From the NCBI RefSeq assembly GCF_012971745.1, contig NZ_CP048834.1, forward strand, positions 4,092,001-4,156,000: a stretch of DNA of 64,000 bases. The letters are read 5' to 3'. The stretch's first letter is position 1, and every line of letters starts with the position of its first letter. A program made the position numbers and the translations under genes. The notes under the pieces were generated by a model. It did not search any database and was not told the DNA's origin. It saw nothing but the letters and a program-made list of their open reading frames with translations. The stretch comes from Starkeya sp. ORNL1. GTDB lineage: Bacteria > Pseudomonadota > Alphaproteobacteria > Rhizobiales > Xanthobacteraceae. Below are positions 36,252-45,380 of the stretch, in pieces.

Positions 36252-36265
36252 TTGATCGACATCAA
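36252..36265. promoter_or_regulatory. Perfect FNR/FixK box TTGATCGACATCAA
   Basis: This is an exact TTGAT-N4-ATCAA palindrome in the gap between fixL and the divergent alcohol dehydrogenase gene. It is centred about 82 bases before the dehydrogenase ATG, compatible with a class II (-41.5) activation site and a 5' leader of about 40 bases. Confidence 0.88.
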
Positions 36266-36340
36266 GGGAGCGCATGGCGTTACCCTGTCCAATCGAGTGT
36301 TCCCTGCCGGGCGAGGCCGGCAGCTGGGGAGGCCGCGGCG

Positions 36341-37330
36341 ATGCACGCAATGGTGTTGAGGCGACCACGCGCGGCGCTGGAGCGCGAGGAGCGCGCCGAC
36401 CCCGTGCCGGAGGCGGGGCAGCTGCGCATAAGGGTCGAAGCCTGCGGTGTCTGCCGCACCGATCTGCATGTGGTCGATGGCGAGCTGCCGCACCCGCGCC
36501 TGCCGATCGTGCCGGGCCATGAGATCGTCGGGCGGATCGACGCCATCGGGCCGTTCGTCCGCGGCTTTGCCATCGGCCAGCGGGTCGGCATACCCTGGCT
36601 CGGGCGCACCTGCGGCCACTGCCCGTATTGCACCGGTGGCCAGGAGAACCTCTGCGACGATCCGCTGTTCACCGGCTATACGCGCGATGGCGGCTATGCC
36701 TCGCACGCCATCGCCGGGGCCAGCTACGCCTTCCGGCTCGATGACGCCGCCGATCCGGTGGCGCTGGCGCCCCTGCTGTGTGCCGGCCTGATCGGCTGGC
36801 GCAGCCTGAAGCTCGCCGGCGAGGGCAGGGCCATCGGGCTCTATGGCTTCGGCGCCGCCGCCCACATCATCGCGCAGGTCTGCATCCGCCAGGGACGTCG
36901 GGTCCACGCTTTCACCCGTCCGGGGGACGAGGCGGCGCAGGCCTTTGCGCGCACGCTCGGCGCCGCCTGGGCCGGCGGCTCGGACCAGCCCGCGCCGGAG
37001 CCGCTCGACGCCGCCATCATCTTCGCCCCGGTGGGCGCCCTGGTGCCGGCGGCGCTCAAGGTGGTGCGCAAGGGCGGGCGCGTGGTGTGCGGCGGCATCC
37101 ATATGAGCGACATCCCGGCCTTCCCCTACGCCCTGCTATGGGAAGAGCGGCAGGTGCGCTCGGTGGCGAACCTGACGCGCCAGGACGCCACCGAATTCCT
37201 CGGCCTCGCGCCGACGGTCGGGTTGCGCATCGAGACGGTGCGCTATCCGCTCGGCCGCGCCAATGAGGCGCTCGCCGATCTGCGCGACGGCCGGCTCCAG
37301 GGCGCGGCGGTATTGGTGCCGGAGGCGTGA
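36341..37330 (+). CDS. Zinc-dependent alcohol dehydrogenase (MDR family)
   Basis: This 329-aa enzyme has catalytic-zinc ligand candidates C38 (ACGVCRTDLH) and H60/E61 (PGHEIVG). The structural-zinc cysteines are C91, C94, C97 and C105 in CGHCPYCTGGQENLC. The Rossmann motif is GLYGFGAAAHIIAQ. GGGGAGG stands upstream of the ATG; a much longer in-frame extension antisense to fixL is spurious. The perfect FixK box upstream marks it as micro-oxic, probably regenerating NAD+ from aldehydes. Its last base is 3 bases from the end of the converging Usp gene. Confidence 0.93.
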   Translation: MHAMVLRRPRAALEREERADPVPEAGQLRIRVEACGVCRTDLHVVDGELPHPRLPIVPGHEIVGRIDAIGPFVRGFAIGQRVGIPWLGRTCGHCPYCTGGQENLCDDPLFTGYTRDGGYASHAIAGASYAFRLDDAADPVALAPLLCAGLIGWRSLKLAGEGRAIGLYGFGAAAHIIAQVCIRQGRRVHAFTRPGDEAAQAFARTLGAAWAGGSDQPAPEPLDAAIIFAPVGALVPAALKVVRKGGRVVCGGIHMSDIPAFPYALLWEERQVRSVANLTRQDATEFLGLAPTVGLRIETVRYPLGRANEALADLRDGRLQGAAVLVPEA

Positions 37331-37333
37331 GTC

Positions 37334-38179
37334 TCAATAGGACAGGAACAGCGGCACCGGACTGGCATCGAGCAGCGAGCGGGTGACGCCGCCGAGCACC
37401 ATCTGGCGCATCCAGGAATGCACGAAGGCGCCCATGACGATCATGTCGAATGCGCCGTCCGTTGCATGGCGCCGCAACGTCTCGGCGACGTCGCCGCCCT
37501 CGGCTGCGAGGCTCGTCATCGTGGCGCGCACCTCATGGGTCTCCAGATACGGGACCACCTCCGCGCCGGAGATCGCGCCGCTCAGATCCTTCTCGCCGGT
37601 GACGCGGACGATCTCGACATGGTCGGCCGCTTTCAGGAAGGGCAGGGCGTCGTGAACGGCCCGCGAAGCCCGGGCGCTGCCATCCCAGGCGACGAGGACG
37701 CGCCGGGCGGCGAATTCCGTTACGCCATGCGGCACGACGATGACCGGGCGGCCGGATTCGAACAGCGCGGCCTCGATCAGGCCGCGATCGGCGGAGAGCG
37801 GGCTGCGCTCGGAATCGAGCACGGCAAGATCGTTCAGCCGCGCCCGCGCCACGAAGCTCTCGACCAGATCGGCATAGGAGAGCTGCAGGTGCTCGGTGGT
37901 GCAGATGAGGCCCGCCTCGGTGGCGGCGCCGCGCGCGGTCTCGCTCGCCGCCTTGGCGAGGGCATCGAGCCGGCGGTTCTCCGCGCTCGCCAGACCTGCC
38001 GAGAGATTGCTGACGAGGCTGTGCGGCACCGTGACCCGCACGGAAGCCGATTGCGCGGTGATATGCGCGTTGGCCTGGCGCGCCAGCGACAGGCCGTAGG
38101 GCAGAGCCGACGAGGTCTTGTCCACCTCCCCGGTGTCATAGGTGATCCCGATGAGGATGCTCTTCACGTTCGCCAGCAT
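37334..38179 (-). CDS. Universal stress protein, tandem UspA domains
   Basis: This 281-aa protein has two UspA domains. The second carries the ATP-binding signature G-x2-G-x9-G-S/T-like MGAFVHSWMRQMVLGGVTRSLL near residues 250-272. The first is more degenerate (around SLARQANAHITAQ). Tandem Usp proteins next to fixLJ are common in the order and often belong to the FixK regulon. A degenerate half-box (TTGATCTGCCGCAA at 38236-38249) lies about 60 bases upstream. It converges on the alcohol dehydrogenase gene. Confidence 0.9.
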   Translation of the reverse strand: MLANVKSILIGITYDTGEVDKTSSALPYGLSLARQANAHITAQSASVRVTVPHSLVSNLSAGLASAENRRLDALAKAASETARGAATEAGLICTTEHLQLSYADLVESFVARARLNDLAVLDSERSPLSADRGLIEAALFESGRPVIVVPHGVTEFAARRVLVAWDGSARASRAVHDALPFLKAADHVEIVRVTGEKDLSGAISGAEVVPYLETHEVRATMTSLAAEGGDVAETLRRHATDGAFDMIVMGAFVHSWMRQMVLGGVTRSLLDASPVPLFLSY

Positions 38180-38274
38180 GGCTGCCTCCGTCCGACATGA
38201 TCAAGGCCAACCTCGTCTATCGAAATAGACCTGGCATTGATCTGCCGCAACGTCAGCAATGCTCTGGTGACGCT

Positions 38275-39309
38275 CTAGCCTTGCCAGAGCGGCCAGGTGT
38301 CGGTCAGCCGATAGCCGGTCGGCCACGGGTCGGTGGGATCGACCATCAGCTGCGCGGTATGGGTCACCCAGGCGCGGCCCATGATGGAAGGTACGATGGC
38401 CGGGCGGCCGCCGAGCGTGGTCTCCGCCTCGACACGGCAGTCGAAGCGCGAGCCGATGATGGAGCGGCCGACGAAGCGGTCGCCGACTTTCAGTACGCCT
38501 TTGGCGTGCAGCACCGCCATGCGGGCCGAGCAGCCGGTGCCGCAGGGCGAGCGGTCGATCTTGCCGGGGCGGATCGCCACCGCATTGGCGCCCGAAGGCA
38601 CGCCGTCATCGTCGATGAGCGGGGCGGCGAACTGGCAGAAGGAGATATGCGACCAGTCGGCATTGGTGGGATGCTGGAAGCCGAGCTGCTGGTTCGCCGC
38701 CTTCACGATCTTCATGCCGAGATCGGCGAAGTCCTTGGCCTCGTCCGGCTTGATGGCAAAGCCCAGCGCATGGGCGTCGACGATGCAGAAGCTGTCGCCG
38801 CCATAGGCGGTGTCGACGGTCAGCGTGCCGTGGCCTTCCAGCTCCAGCCTGGCGTCGAGCTTGTCGGCGAAGGAGGGGTGGTTCCTGATGCGGATGCGCT
38901 CGGCCTTGCCGTCCTTGCAATAGGCGGTGGCCTCGATCAGCCCGCCTGGTGCCTCCAGCACCATGTGGGTCTCCGGCTCGACCATCGGCACGATGCCGGT
39001 GTCGAGCAGCACGGTGGAGACGCAGATCGAATTGGAGCCGGACATCGGAGGGGTGTCCTCCGGCTCCATGATGATCCAGCCCATCACGGCCTTGGGGTCC
39101 TTCGGCGGCACCAGCAGGTTCACATGGCGGAACACACCGCCGCGGGGTTCCTGCAGCACGAAGTTGCGCAAGCTGTTGTCGGCAGCGATGAAGCGCGACT
39201 GCGCCCAGATGGTGTCGCCCGGCGGCGGCGCGACGCCACCGACGATGACGTCGCCGACCTCACCCTCGGCGTGGCAGCCGACGACATGGATGACCTTTGA
39301 GGAGCGCAT
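38275..39309 (-). CDS. Proline racemase-family enzyme, Ser/Cys type (trans-3-hydroxyproline dehydratase candidate)
   Basis: This 344-aa protein has the two-domain proline racemase fold. The first catalytic thiol is replaced by S90 ([10 protein letters not shown]), while the second, C256, is kept in [12 protein letters not shown]. Canonical racemases and 4-hydroxyproline epimerases have Cys at both places; members with altered pairs include trans-3-hydroxy-L-proline dehydratases. With a Cys/Cys paralogue two genes away, division of labour between trans-3- and 4-hydroxyproline is a good hypothesis. It is the last gene of the hydroxyproline operon. The ATG was chosen because a 28-residue extension would run into a palindromic repeat. 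Confidence 0.86.
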   Translation of the reverse strand: MRSSKVIHVVGCHAEGEVGDVIVGGVAPPPGDTIWAQSRFIAADNSLRNFVLQEPRGGVFRHVNLLVPPKDPKAVMGWIIMEPEDTPPMSGSNSICVSTVLLDTGIVPMVEPETHMVLEAPGGLIEATAYCKDGKAERIRIRNHPSFADKLDARLELEGHGTLTVDTAYGGDSFCIVDAHALGFAIKPDEAKDFADLGMKIVKAANQQLGFQHPTNADWSHISFCQFAAPLIDDDGVPSGANAVAIRPGKIDRSPCGTGCSARMAVLHAKGVLKVGDRFVGRSIIGSRFDCRVEAETTLGGRPAIVPSIMGRAWVTHTAQLMVDPTDPWPTGYRLTDTWPLWQG

Positions 39310-39339
39310 GGCGGATACCTCGTCGAGAGGAGAAACCAC

Positions 39340-39444
39340 TCCCTCTCCCCGACGGGGAGAGGGTTGGGGTGAGGGGGACTTGCAGTCACCCACCCCTCAT
39401 CCGGCTGGCTGCGCCAGCCACCTTCTCCCCGTCGGGGAGAAGGA
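39340..39444. repeat. Palindromic repeat, family B copy 2
   Basis: CCCTCTCCCC-GAC-GGGGAGAGGG, a GGTTGGGGTGAGGGGG centre, then CCTTCTCCCC-GTC-GGGGAGAAGG. It lies between the enolase-family and Ser/Cys racemase-family genes within the operon. Confidence 0.93.
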
Positions 39445-39446
39445 AG

Positions 39447-40547
39447 TCAGATCACCACGACCGGATCGCCCAGCACGTCGAAGATCGGCGTGATGCCGAG
39501 GCCGGGGGCGTCAGGCGCGGTCATGAAGCCGTCGACACGCTTGGGCGCCCCGGTGGCGATATCGACCGTGCCGTAGCTGTTGAAGTCGGTGGCGGAGAAG
39601 GAGAACTCCTCCGGCGTCGAGCGGGCGAGATGGGCGATGGTGGCGGTGACGATGTCGCCGCCCCAGGTGTCCTCGATGGTCATCGGTGTGCCGGAGGCGA
39701 CGCAGATGTCGCGCATCAGCCGCGCCTTGGTCAGGCCGCCGACCTTGGAGATCTTCAGGTTGATGACGTCCATGGCGTCGTCGGCCAGCGCCTTCATCAG
39801 CGTGCCGACGCCGTCGATCACCTCATCGAGCACGAAGGGGCGCACGGTACGGCGGCGCACCGAGACGCACTCGTCATAGGTCGGGCAAGGCTGCTCGATA
39901 TAGACGTCGAGGTCGGCCACGGAGGCCGCGATGCGCGCCGCCTCGGCGCGGGTCCAGCCGGTATTGGCATCGGCGACCAGTATGTCGCCGGCATCGAGGA
40001 TGCCGCGGGTCTCGCGGATGCGCAGGATATCCATGTCGGCGTCGCCGCCGACCTTGAGCTGGAACTTGGTGTAGCCCTCGGATTTGTAGCCGGCGATCTT
40101 CTTCGCCATCACCTCGGGGGCTTCCTGCGAGATGGCGCGATAGAGTGCGACCTTCTCCTGCGCCGCGCCGCCGAGCAGCTTGTACACCGGCAGCCCCGTC
40201 GCCTTGCCGAGGATATCCCAGCAGGCGATGTCGATCGGCGCCTTCACGTAAGGATGGCCGCGCAGCACCGAATCCATGTGCCGGTTCAGCACATTGAGGT
40301 CGGTGGGATCGAGGCCGATCACCTTCGGTCCGATCTCCTCCAGCCCGGCGCGCACGCCGTGTGCATAGGCCGGAAGATACGCCGAGCCGAGCGGGCAGCA
40401 CTCGGCATAGCCGGTGATGCCGGCATCGGTCTCCACGGCGACGACGGTGGAATCGAACACCTCGACGAAATTGCCGTTCGACCAGTTGTAGCGGCCTTCC
40501 TTGAGCGGCAGGCCGACCTTCCACGCCTTGATGCCGGTGATCTTCAT
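39447..40547 (-). CDS. Enolase-superfamily enzyme, cis-3-hydroxy-L-proline dehydratase candidate
   Basis: This 366-aa MLE-subgroup enzyme has acid/base lysines K165 (KFQLKVGG) and K265 ([10 protein letters not shown]). Metal ligand candidates are D193 (VADANTG), E218 (YIEQPC) and D241 (PFVLDE), the complete set. The closest functional groups I know with this layout and gene neighbourhood are cis-3-hydroxy-L-proline dehydratase and hydroxyproline-betaine 2-epimerase. Its neighbours (two proline-racemase-family enzymes, D-amino-acid dehydrogenase, DHDPS-family deaminase) favour a hydroxyproline role. It is 11 bases downstream of the Cys/Cys epimerase gene. Confidence 0.85.
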   Translation of the reverse strand: MKITGIKAWKVGLPLKEGRYNWSNGNFVEVFDSTVVAVETDAGITGYAECCPLGSAYLPAYAHGVRAGLEEIGPKVIGLDPTDLNVLNRHMDSVLRGHPYVKAPIDIACWDILGKATGLPVYKLLGGAAQEKVALYRAISQEAPEVMAKKIAGYKSEGYTKFQLKVGGDADMDILRIRETRGILDAGDILVADANTGWTRAEAARIAASVADLDVYIEQPCPTYDECVSVRRRTVRPFVLDEVIDGVGTLMKALADDAMDVINLKISKVGGLTKARLMRDICVASGTPMTIEDTWGGDIVTATIAHLARSTPEEFSFSATDFNSYGTVDIATGAPKRVDGFMTAPDAPGLGITPIFDVLGDPVVVI

Positions 40548-40558
40548 TGCATTGCTCC

Positions 40559-41560
40559 TCAGACCACCACGAAGCCGCGCGCGAAGGGGTCGCGGTCGTC
40601 GATGAAGATGGTGTTGTAGCCGGTCATGCGGGCCCAGCCGCCGATCGAGGGGATGACGGCGTCGTGCTCGCCGACCTTCGCCGCACCCTCGACGCGGCCC
40701 TTGAACAGCGAGCCGATGATGCTCTCATGGATGAAGTCGTCGCCGACGCTCAACCTGCCTTTCGCCGCCCAGTGCGCGATGCGCGCCGAGGTGCCGGTGC
40801 CGCAGGGCGAGCGGTCGATCGCCTTGTCGCCATAGAACACCGCATTGCGGGCGTCGGCTTCCGGGTGCTTCGGCGCGCCGGTCCAGAGGATATGCGAGAG
40901 GCCGCGTATTTCCGGCTTTTCCGGATGCACGAACTCGTACTTCTCGTTGAGCGCGCGGCGCAGCGCGCCGCTCATGCCGATCAGCTCGCCGGCGGTGAAG
41001 TCCGCCATGTCGCGATAATGCTCCTGCGCCTCGACGATGGCGTAGAAATTGCCGCCATAGGAGACGTCGACCGTGACCTCGCCGAGGCCGGGGCACTCTG
41101 CCGTCAGGCCGCGGGAATGCACGAAGGCCGGCACATTGGTGATGCGGACCTCCTCCACATATTGGCCCTCCTGCCGGTACTGCGCGATGACGAGGCCGGC
41201 GGGGGTGTCGAGGCGCAGCGTGCCCGGTGTCTTCGGGGTGACGAGGCCGTGCTCGATCGCCATGGTCACGGTGCCGATGGTGCCGTGCCCGCACATCGGC
41301 AGGCAGCCCGAGGTCTCGATGAACAATATGGCGACGTCGCAATCCGGCCGGGTCGGCGGGTAGAGGATGGAGCCGGACATCATGTCGTGGCCGCGCGGCT
41401 CGAACATGAGGCCGGTGCGGATCCAGTCATATTCGGCGAGGAAGTGCGCCCGCTTCTCGATCATGTTGGCGCCATTGAGGTTCGGCCCCCCACCGGCGAC
41501 GAGGCGCACCGGGTTGCCGCAGGTGTGGCCGTCTATGCAGAAGAAGCTGTGTCGCGCCAT
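40559..41560 (-). CDS. 4-hydroxyproline 2-epimerase (proline racemase family, Cys/Cys)
   Basis: This 333-aa protein has both catalytic cysteines: C90 in [10 protein letters not shown] and C253 in [12 protein letters not shown]. An N-terminal [16 protein letters not shown] is typical of 4HypE. It would interconvert trans-4-hydroxy-L-proline and cis-4-hydroxy-D-proline, the first step of bacterial 4-hydroxyproline catabolism. It is 16 bases downstream of the FAD dehydrogenase gene, which should take the next step. Proline racemase activity is possible but less likely here. Confidence 0.91.
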   Translation of the reverse strand: MARHSFFCIDGHTCGNPVRLVAGGGPNLNGANMIEKRAHFLAEYDWIRTGLMFEPRGHDMMSGSILYPPTRPDCDVAILFIETSGCLPMCGHGTIGTVTMAIEHGLVTPKTPGTLRLDTPAGLVIAQYRQEGQYVEEVRITNVPAFVHSRGLTAECPGLGEVTVDVSYGGNFYAIVEAQEHYRDMADFTAGELIGMSGALRRALNEKYEFVHPEKPEIRGLSHILWTGAPKHPEADARNAVFYGDKAIDRSPCGTGTSARIAHWAAKGRLSVGDDFIHESIIGSLFKGRVEGAAKVGEHDAVIPSIGGWARMTGYNTIFIDDRDPFARGFVVV

Positions 41561-41576
41561 GGGGGACTCTCACATG

Positions 41577-42824
41577 TCAGAAGCGGTCGGGCCGGAACGG
41601 GTCGAGCGAGATTTCGGACGGCCGGCCCGCCACCAGGTCGGTGACCAGCTGCGCCGTCGCCGCGCTCTGGGTCAGGCCGGAATGGCCGTGGCCGAAAGCA
41701 TAGACGATACGGTTCGATGCGCTGGAGGTGCCGATCACCGGAAGCGTGTCGGGCAATGAGGGGCGGAAGCCCATCCATTGCTTGCCGCCGTCGGTCTTCA
41801 GCCCCGGCAGGAAGCTCGCCGCCTTCTTCAGCATGATCTCGGAGCGGGCAAAGTTCGGCGGGCGCTTGAGGCCGCCGAGCTCGACCGCGCCGCCGACTCG
41901 GATGCCAGTGGAAAGCGGGGTGACGACGAAGCCGTGGCCGCCGAAGGTCAGCTGGCGGTGCAGTTCGAAGGCGCCGGGCGGCAGCGTGGTGTTGTAGCCG
42001 CGCTCGGTTTCCAGCGGGATGTCATCGCCCAGCCGCGTGCTGAGCGCACGCGACCAGGCGCCGGCAGCGATCACCGCCGCGCTGGCCTTGCTCGAGGTGC
42101 CGTCGCTCAGGCGCAGCGAGACGCCGCCCTCCGCCGGGGCCACCTCGGTAACATCGCCGCGCACGATCCGCGCGCCCTGCGCCATGACGCGATCGAACAG
42201 AGCGAGGGCGAAGCGATAGGGATCGCTCACCGTCTGCCAATGCGGGGTAAAGCTGCCGATGATGAAGCGCGGCGACAGCCCCGGCTGAAGCTCGGCGAGG
42301 CGCTGGCCGCGCACGTGCTCGAACGGGATGCCCTCCTGCTCGCGGGCCTCCCAGCCCGGCAGCGAGGCGCGAAACTCGGTGTCGCTTTCATAGAGCTGGA
42401 GATTGCCGTCACGGCGCACATGGTCCGACAGATCAGCGCCCGCGATCATGCCGTCCATGGCACGTGACGACAGCCGCATCAGCTCGCTCTGCGCGGCGAT
42501 GCTGGCGCGGTAGCGGTCCGGCAGGCTGGCGCGCCAGAAGCGCAGCAGCCACGGCGCGATCGAGGGCAGATAGCCGGGTGGAATCGACAGCGGGCCGAGC
42601 GGGTCGAACAGCCATTTCGGCGCCTTGCGCAGCATGCCGGGGGAAGCGAGCGGCAGCACATCGGAAAAGGCGAAGGCGCCGGCATTGCCGTAGCTCGCGC
42701 CTTCGGCCACGCCACCGCGCTCGACGAGCCGCACCTTGCGGCCCTCGCGCTGCAGATGGAACGCGATCGCGAGGCCGACAATGCCGGCCCCGACGATGGC
42801 GATTTCGTCCTGCGTAGGGTTCAT
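41577..42824 (-). CDS. FAD-dependent D-hydroxyproline dehydrogenase candidate (DadA family)
   Basis: This 415-aa DAO-fold flavoenzyme has the dinucleotide-binding motif IAIVGAGIVGLAIAFHL at residues 8-24. GNAGAFAFSD follows, and the C-terminal FAD-contacting region is GHGHSGLTQSAATA. DadA-like enzymes oxidise D-amino acids and pass electrons to the quinone pool. In this operon the substrate should be cis-4-hydroxy-D-proline, giving pyrroline-4-hydroxy-2-carboxylate. The ATG is the one just before the FAD motif; an earlier in-frame ATG would add 10 residues. Confidence 0.9.
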   Translation of the reverse strand: MNPTQDEIAIVGAGIVGLAIAFHLQREGRKVRLVERGGVAEGASYGNAGAFAFSDVLPLASPGMLRKAPKWLFDPLGPLSIPPGYLPSIAPWLLRFWRASLPDRYRASIAAQSELMRLSSRAMDGMIAGADLSDHVRRDGNLQLYESDTEFRASLPGWEAREQEGIPFEHVRGQRLAELQPGLSPRFIIGSFTPHWQTVSDPYRFALALFDRVMAQGARIVRGDVTEVAPAEGGVSLRLSDGTSSKASAAVIAAGAWSRALSTRLGDDIPLETERGYNTTLPPGAFELHRQLTFGGHGFVVTPLSTGIRVGGAVELGGLKRPPNFARSEIMLKKAASFLPGLKTDGGKQWMGFRPSLPDTLPVIGTSSASNRIVYAFGHGHSGLTQSAATAQLVTDLVAGRPSEISLDPFRPDRF

Positions 42825-42846
42825 TGCACTCAAAGCTACCTCACCA

Positions 42847-42991
42847 TCCCTCATGGCCGGGCAAAGGCGACCGCCGGTCGCCGTTCCCGGAGAGACGCCG
42901 AGGCAACAGCCTCGGCTTTCCCCGGCCACCCAGACTTGGGCCGGACGCGCCCGGTCCCCTGGGTCCCCGGGTCAAGCCCGGGGATGAGGGA
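42847..42991. repeat. Palindromic repeat, family C-like (imperfect copy)
   Basis: The outer inverted arms are TCCCTCATGGCCGGGC and GCCCGGGGATGAGGGA. An inner hairpin CCCCGGG-TCAAG-CCCGGGG and a GGCGACCGCCGGTCGCC stretch lie between them. It fills the gap between the deaminase and dehydrogenase genes. Confidence 0.85.
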
Positions 42992-43020
42992 AGAAGGTTC
43001 TGCGTATGACGGAGCCGGCC

Positions 43021-43917
43021 TCACGCCGCCTTGGCGAGGGTCGGGCGGGTGGCGAGGGACTCGCGCACGATGCGCTCGACCATGGCGCGCTGCTCGCCTT
43101 CCAGCGGCAAACGCGGGGCGCGCACGCGCTCGGTGGTGCCGATCACCAGCGCCTCGACCAGCTTCAGGTTCTGCACCAGATAGGTCGACACATCGAGATC
43201 GAGCAGCGGGCGGAACCAGCGATAGATGGCGAGCGCCTCGTCATAGCGCTTGGCCTTGATCAGCTGGTAGATGGCGACCGTCTCGTGCGGGAAGGCGATG
43301 ACGAGGCCAGCCACCCAGCCGACCGCGCCGACGGTGAGCGCCTCGAAGGCGAGGTTGTCGACGCCGGTGAAGACGTCGTAGCGGTCGCCGAGCCGGTGGA
43401 AGATCTCCAGCGTGCGGCGGATGTCGTCGGAGGATTCCTTGATCGCCACGAAGCGCTTGTCGGAGGCCAGCTCCTCCATCACGTCGACGGTGACGTCGAC
43501 GCGGTAGGCGAGCCGGTTGGAATAGATCATCACCGGCAGGTCGGCGGCCTCGGCGACCGCGCGCAGCGTCGCCACCGTCTCCTTGGGATTGGTGTGGTAG
43601 ACGAGGCTCGGCACCACCATCAGGCCGTCGGCACCGGCCTGCGCGGAGCGGCGGCCGAGCTCGGCCATGTCGCGGGTGGCGGAATCGGCGATGGTCATCA
43701 GCACCGGCTTCTTGCCGGCGACGGTGCGGGCGAGCTTCAGCACGTCGAGCCGCTCGTCATGGGAGAGCATCGGGCCCTCGCCGAGCGAGCCGTTGACGAT
43801 CAGACCGTCGACGCCGGCCTCGAGCTGGAAGGCGAAGCAGCGCTCCATCTCCTTGTGGTCGAGCGTATCGTCTTCCTTGAACTTGGCGGTGACGGCAGGA
43901 AGGACACCTGTCCACAT
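43021..43917 (-). CDS. DHDPS-family pyrroline-4-hydroxy-2-carboxylate deaminase candidate
   Basis: This 298-aa TIM-barrel class I aldolase-fold enzyme has Schiff-base lysine K160 in FVAIKESSDD, catalytic tyrosine Y132 in MIYSNRL, and NGSLGEGPML in place of the usual G-T-T-G-E. Bacterial 4-hydroxyproline pathways use a DHDPS-family deaminase to convert pyrroline-4-hydroxy-2-carboxylate to 2-oxoglutarate semialdehyde, and the neighbours fit that step exactly. The semialdehyde dehydrogenase that would finish the pathway is not in this window. Confidence 0.88.
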   Translation of the reverse strand: MWTGVLPAVTAKFKEDDTLDHKEMERCFAFQLEAGVDGLIVNGSLGEGPMLSHDERLDVLKLARTVAGKKPVLMTIADSATRDMAELGRRSAQAGADGLMVVPSLVYHTNPKETVATLRAVAEAADLPVMIYSNRLAYRVDVTVDVMEELASDKRFVAIKESSDDIRRTLEIFHRLGDRYDVFTGVDNLAFEALTVGAVGWVAGLVIAFPHETVAIYQLIKAKRYDEALAIYRWFRPLLDLDVSTYLVQNLKLVEALVIGTTERVRAPRLPLEGEQRAMVERIVRESLATRPTLAKAA

Positions 43918-43966
43918 GGTTCTTCTCCTTCTTAGACGTTTGGTGCTTTGAGCGTTTAGGTCGTCT

Positions 43967-44692
43967 TCACAGGACGGATTTGAGGAAGCCGATGGTTTCC
44001 GGCTGCTGCGGATTGCCGATCACCTGTCCCGGTGGGCCGATCTCGTGGATTCGGCCCTTGTGGAAGAAGGCGACGCGGTTCGAGACTTCGCGGGCGAAGG
44101 CGATCTCATGGGTGACGACGATCATGGTCATGCCCTCGGAGGAGAGCAGGCGCATGGTGTCGAGCACCTCGCCGACCAGTTGCGGGTCGAGCGCCGAGGT
44201 CACCTCGTCGAACAGCATGTAGTCCGGCGACATGGCGAGCGCACGGGCGATTGCCATGCGCTGCTGCTGGCCGCCGGACAGCTTGGAAGGATAGACCTTC
44301 AGCTTCTCGGCGAGGCCGACATGGGTCAGCTTCTCCACGCCGATGGCCTCGGCCTCGGCCCGGCTCTTGCCCAGCACCTTGCGCGGGGCAAGCATGACGT
44401 TCTCCAGCACGGTCAGATGCGGGAAGGCGTTCCACTGCTGGAAGACGATGCCGATCTTGCGGCGCAGCCGGTTGAGATCAGTGCCGCGGCCATGGACATC
44501 GGTGCCGTCGACGACGATGCGGCCGGCATTGATCGGCTCGAGGCCGTTGATGCACATCAGCAGCGTCGACTTGCCGGAGCCGGAGCCGCCGATCACGGAG
44601 ACCACCTCGCCCTTGTCGACCTTCATGGTCACGCCCTTGATCACTTCGAGCGAGCCGAAGGATTTATGGACGTCGTGGATATCGATTGACAT
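43967..44692 (-). CDS. Polar amino-acid ABC transporter ATP-binding protein (GlnQ/HisP type)
   Basis: This 241-aa ATPase has Walker [12 protein letters not shown] near residues 35-45, Q-loop VFQQWNAFPHLTV, signature LSGGQQQRMAIARAL and Walker B YMLFDEVTSALDP. It is the standard length for the PAAT family with no extra regulatory domain. It is downstream of two permease genes with a 9-base gap and upstream of the deaminase gene, linking uptake directly to catabolism. Confidence 0.95.
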   Translation of the reverse strand: MSIDIHDVHKSFGSLEVIKGVTMKVDKGEVVSVIGGSGSGKSTLLMCINGLEPINAGRIVVDGTDVHGRGTDLNRLRRKIGIVFQQWNAFPHLTVLENVMLAPRKVLGKSRAEAEAIGVEKLTHVGLAEKLKVYPSKLSGGQQQRMAIARALAMSPDYMLFDEVTSALDPQLVGEVLDTMRLLSSEGMTMIVVTHEIAFAREVSNRVAFFHKGRIHEIGPPGQVIGNPQQPETIGFLKSVL

Positions 44693-44701
44693 TGCGGGTT
44701 C

Positions 44702-45367
44702 TCAGTCGTTTTCGCGCCAGCGCTTCTCCAGCCGCGCCCCGAGGCGGGCAATGGGGAAGCTCATCAGGAAATAGATCAGCCCGGCGATGGACAGCACCAG
44801 CAGCGGCTCCTGGATGCGGGTGACGATCACCTGCGAGGAGCGCAGCAATTCGACGATGCCGATCCACCACACCATGGCGGTGTCCTTCATCACGCCGAGC
44901 GTCAGGCCGATCCAGCTCGGCAAGGCGACCCGCAGCGCGATGGGGAAGACGATCTCGGTCAGGTCCTGCCGATAGCTGAGGCCGAGCGAGCGCGCCGCGC
45001 GCCGGGTCGTGAGCGGAACGGCGAGGAAGCCGGAGCGCACGATCTCGGTGCAGTAGGCCGACATATAGAGCGCCAGCACCACGCAGCCCACGGTGAAGGG
45101 CGACCAGTTCAGGCCGATGATCGACTTGAAGGCGTTGGCCAGCACCAGCTGGATCAGCAGCGGTATCGAGCGGAAGATGTCGAGCACGAAGCCGATCGGG
45201 GCATTGAGCCACCAGGGCGAGGTGGCGCGGGCGACGCCAAACGCGACGCCGAGCAGCGTGCCGGCCAGCACCGCCCAGAAGGTGACGGCGAGCGTCATGC
45301 CGGCGCCCTTCAGCATGAACCACAGGTCGTTCAGCGAGAAGGACGTGTCGATGAGCGAAGAGAACAT
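44702..45367 (-). CDS. Polar amino-acid ABC transporter permease (HisM-like)
   Basis: This 221-aa inner-membrane protein is of the His/Glu/Gln/Arg permease family. A first helix lies around TLAVTFWAVLAGTLLGVAFG, and the EAA-type loop is TTRRAARSLGLSYRQDLTEI near residues 135-155. It has about five helices. It would form a heterodimeric channel with the next permease. GC content and codon use match its neighbours. Confidence 0.94.
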   Translation of the reverse strand: MFSSLIDTSFSLNDLWFMLKGAGMTLAVTFWAVLAGTLLGVAFGVARATSPWWLNAPIGFVLDIFRSIPLLIQLVLANAFKSIIGLNWSPFTVGCVVLALYMSAYCTEIVRSGFLAVPLTTRRAARSLGLSYRQDLTEIVFPIALRVALPSWIGLTLGVMKDTAMVWWIGIVELLRSSQVIVTRIQEPLLVLSIAGLIYFLMSFPIARLGARLEKRWREND

Positions 45368-45380
45368 CGGCCAGCCCTCC

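Noticed and set aside
38236..38249. FNR/FixK box TTGATCTGCCGCAA before the Usp gene
   Set aside because: Second half has two mismatches; mentioned only in the gene entry.
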